Origin: Comamonadaceae bacterium
Lineage (GTDB): Bacteria > Pseudomonadota > Gammaproteobacteria > Burkholderiales > Burkholderiaceae_C
DNA length: 5,859 nucleotides
Direction of reading: 5' to 3'
NCBI GenBank assembly: GCA_947451445.1
Contig: CANFZJ010000207.1
Span: 1 to 5,859, forward strand
A model generated the notes under the pieces. The model did no database searches. It was given only the letters and a program-made list of their open reading frames with translations, and was not told where the DNA came from. Numbering within the stretch: the stretch's first letter is position 1; each line of letters begins with the position of its first letter. The translations under genes were made by a program, and so were the position numbers. Below are positions 4,366 through 5,859 of the stretch, piece after piece.

Positions 4366-5859
4366 ATGCCGTCCGTAGACAATACCCCCGTGACCATTCC
4401 CCATACTTTCATCCAGGAGCTGATCGCCCGCGCCGACGTTGTCGAGATCGTAGGCCGCTACGTGCAGCTCAAAAAAGGCGGCGCCAACTTCATGGGCCTG
4501 TGCCCGTTCCACTCGGAAAAGTCGCCCTCGTTCTCAGTCAGCCCCACCAAACAGTTCTACCACTGCTTTGGCTGCGGCAAGAGCGGCGACGCGCTGCGTT
4601 TTCTGATGGACCACGCGGGCATGACCTTCATCGAAGCCGTGCACGACCTGGCCCAACAGTTCGGCATGCAGGTGCCCGAAGACGAGGCATCGCCCGAAGA
4701 CCGGGCCCGCGCCGTCGAAAAGCGGCAAAAGCAGCACACCCTGACCGACGTACTGGAGCAGGCCTGCACGGCCTACAAAAAACACCTGAAAGACTCGCCC
4801 CGCGCCATCGACTACCTCAAGGGCCGGGGCCTGTCGGGCGAAATCGCCAAACAATTTGACCTGGGCTACGCACCCGAAGGCTGGCGCAGCCTGGCGGGCG
4901 TGTTCCCCCACTACGACGACCCGCTGCTGGCCGAGAGCGGCCTGGTCATCACCAGCGAGGACGACCCCGACAAACGCTACGACCGCTTCCGCGACCGGGT
5001 GATGTTTCCCATCCGCAACGTCAAAGGCGAATGCATCGGCTTTGGCGGTCGGGTGCTGGGCGATGAAAAGCCGAAATATTTAAATTCACCCGAAACCCCG
5101 GTCTTCAGCAAAGGCCGCGAGCTATACGGCCTGTTTGAGGCCCGCAACGCCCTGCGCGACGCCGGTTACGTGCTGGTCACCGAAGGCTATATGGACGTGG
5201 TGGCGCTGGCCCAGTTGGGCTTTCCCAACGCCGTAGCCACGCTGGGCACGGCTTGTACCGCCGACCATCTGCAAAAACTGTTTCGATTCACCGACGCGGT
5301 GGTGTTCAGCTTTGATGGCGACGCTGCCGGCCGCCGCGCCGCCCGCAAGGCACTGGACGGTGCTTTGTCGATGGCCACCGACGTACGCAGCTGCAAATTT
5401 TTGTTTTTGCCGCCCGAACACGATCCAGACAGCTTCATCCGCGCCCATGGCCGCGACGCCTTTGCCCGGTTCATTGCCGAGGCCACACCGTTGAGCCGGT
5501 TCTTGGTCGAATCCGCCCGGGAAGGCTGCGAGCTGCACACCGCCGAGGGCCGCTCCCTGCTGGCCAGCAACGCCAAACCGCTGTGGGGCCAATTGCCCGA
5601 GGGTGCACTCAAACGCCAGCTGCTAGGCGAAATCGCCGACCTCGTGCAACTCAGCGGCAGCGAACTCACCGATGTCTGGCAAGGCAAAGCGATTGGCAGC
5701 CGCCCAGAAAAAAAACGCTATGACAAAGATAGCACCTACAGCACATCTGGTAAGCGCTGGGAGCCCAAACCACCTCCCATTGGCTCCGACCGTTCCGGCC
5801 GCCGCCAGCCCGCCAGCAAGGCAGACCACGCAGTGCGCCTGCTGCTCACCAACAGCACC
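4366..5859 (+). CDS. dnaG: DNA primase DnaG, N-terminal and catalytic regions (3' end cut by window edge)
   Basis: Synthesises the short RNA primers for replication, acting on the lagging strand with the DnaB helicase. 498 residues are visible. The CHC2 zinc domain has ligands Cys46, His49, Cys67 and Cys70 (CPFH and CFGC). The RNA polymerase-like basic region includes RYDRFRDRVMFPI (204-216) and GFGGRVLGDEKPKYLNSPET (225-244). The TOPRIM core carries the metal residues Glu273 (VTEGYMDVV), Asp317 and Asp319 (FDGDAAG), matching E. coli Glu265, Asp309 and Asp311. A charged, Pro-rich linker follows at about 440-488, and the DnaB-binding C-terminal domain is just beginning (ADHAVRLLLTNS) at the edge. 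The ATG at 4366 adds MPSVDNTPVT before the conserved IPHTFIQEL; a GTG at 4390 (residue 9) is an alternative, and neither has a strong Shine-Dalgarno. Unlike the E. coli layout, rpsU is not directly upstream; the neighbour is a divergent hydrolase. rpoD may follow to the right, but that is outside the window. Confidence 0.97.
   Translation, partial: MPSVDNTPVTIPHTFIQELIARADVVEIVGRYVQLKKGGANFMGLCPFHSEKSPSFSVSPTKQFYHCFGCGKSGDALRFLMDHAGMTFIEAVHDLAQQFGMQVPEDEASPEDRARAVEKRQKQHTLTDVLEQACTAYKKHLKDSPRAIDYLKGRGLSGEIAKQFDLGYAPEGWRSLAGVFPHYDDPLLAESGLVITSEDDPDKRYDRFRDRVMFPIRNVKGECIGFGGRVLGDEKPKYLNSPETPVFSKGRELYGLFEARNALRDAGYVLVTEGYMDVVALAQLGFPNAVATLGTACTADHLQKLFRFTDAVVFSFDGDAAGRRAARKALDGALSMATDVRSCKFLFLPPEHDPDSFIRAHGRDAFARFIAEATPLSRFLVESAREGCELHTAEGRSLLASNAKPLWGQLPEGALKRQLLGEIADLVQLSGSELTDVWQGKAIGSRPEKKRYDKDSTYSTSGKRWEPKPPPIGSDRSGRRQPASKADHAVRLLLTNST
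5708..5715 (+). other. A8 homopolymer in dnaG linker, in slippery-heptamer phase
   Basis: Eight A residues encode the end of Glu448 and Lys449-Lys450. In the dnaG frame the last seven fit the A-AAA-AAA pattern of -1 slippage sites. One base after the run, GCTAT (5717-5721) and ATAGC (5729-5733) could form a weak 5-pair hairpin. A -1 slip reaches TGA at 5721-5723. Slippage itself is only a hypothesis; see the findings. Confidence 0.3.

Noticed and set aside
4227..4859. Plus-strand 210-residue open frame overlapping the dnaG start
   Set aside because: It is an Arg/Pro/Ala-rich shadow in another frame of dnaG, whose zinc-domain residues are unmistakable in the correct frame.
5122..5829. Minus-strand open frames opposite the 3' part of dnaG
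   Set aside because: They are shadows of the dnaG TOPRIM and linker regions, with no start signals or recognisable motifs.
1..5859. CRISPR, transposon, phage, toxin-antitoxin or defence system
   Set aside because: No spaced direct repeats, transposase or integrase motifs, terminal inverted repeats or defence-type domains were found on either strand. All sizeable stretches are explained by five ordinary genes.

Overview
The window looks like ordinary chromosomal DNA of a betaproteobacterium, most likely a member of the Comamonadaceae (Rhodoferax, Polaromonas or Acidovorax relatives). The reasons are the GC-rich codon use, the close resemblance of the primase and enoyl-ACP reductase to beta-proteobacterial versions, and a GCTAGC-centred hairpin of a kind I remember as common between genes in that family. 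The genus is inferred from memory of protein and repeat style, not from a search.

Layout. The left end (1-2209, minus strand) carries the start of a peptide/microcin C-type ABC importer operon. It holds yejA, the periplasmic binding protein, followed after 2 bases by yejB, an inner-membrane permease cut by the window edge. A compact 81-base gap (2210-2290) separates yejA from the divergent fabI (2291-3076, plus strand), which encodes enoyl-ACP reductase of fatty acid synthesis. fabI converges on an alpha/beta hydrolase gene (3114-4178, minus strand). Between the two stops lies a strong 35-base hairpin that overlaps the hydrolase stop codon and has a T-run on the minus strand. A second divergent gap of about 190 bases leads to dnaG (from 4366, plus strand), the replication primase, which runs off the right edge before its helicase-binding domain is complete.

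How the genes relate. The importer subunits YejA and YejB work together to take up oligopeptides. FabI (membrane lipid synthesis) and DnaG (lagging-strand priming) are essential housekeeping functions. The hydrolase has no visible functional link to any neighbour. It has a clear catalytic core and an unrecognised N-terminal extension of about 90-100 residues.

I found no tRNA, rRNA, CRISPR array, transposase, phage gene or attachment site, and nothing that amounts to a new multi-gene system. The points most worth a second look are the hairpin that supplies a stop codon, the N-terminal extension of the hydrolase, and an in-phase A-run in dnaG where a -1 slip would give a primase lacking its C-terminal domain.
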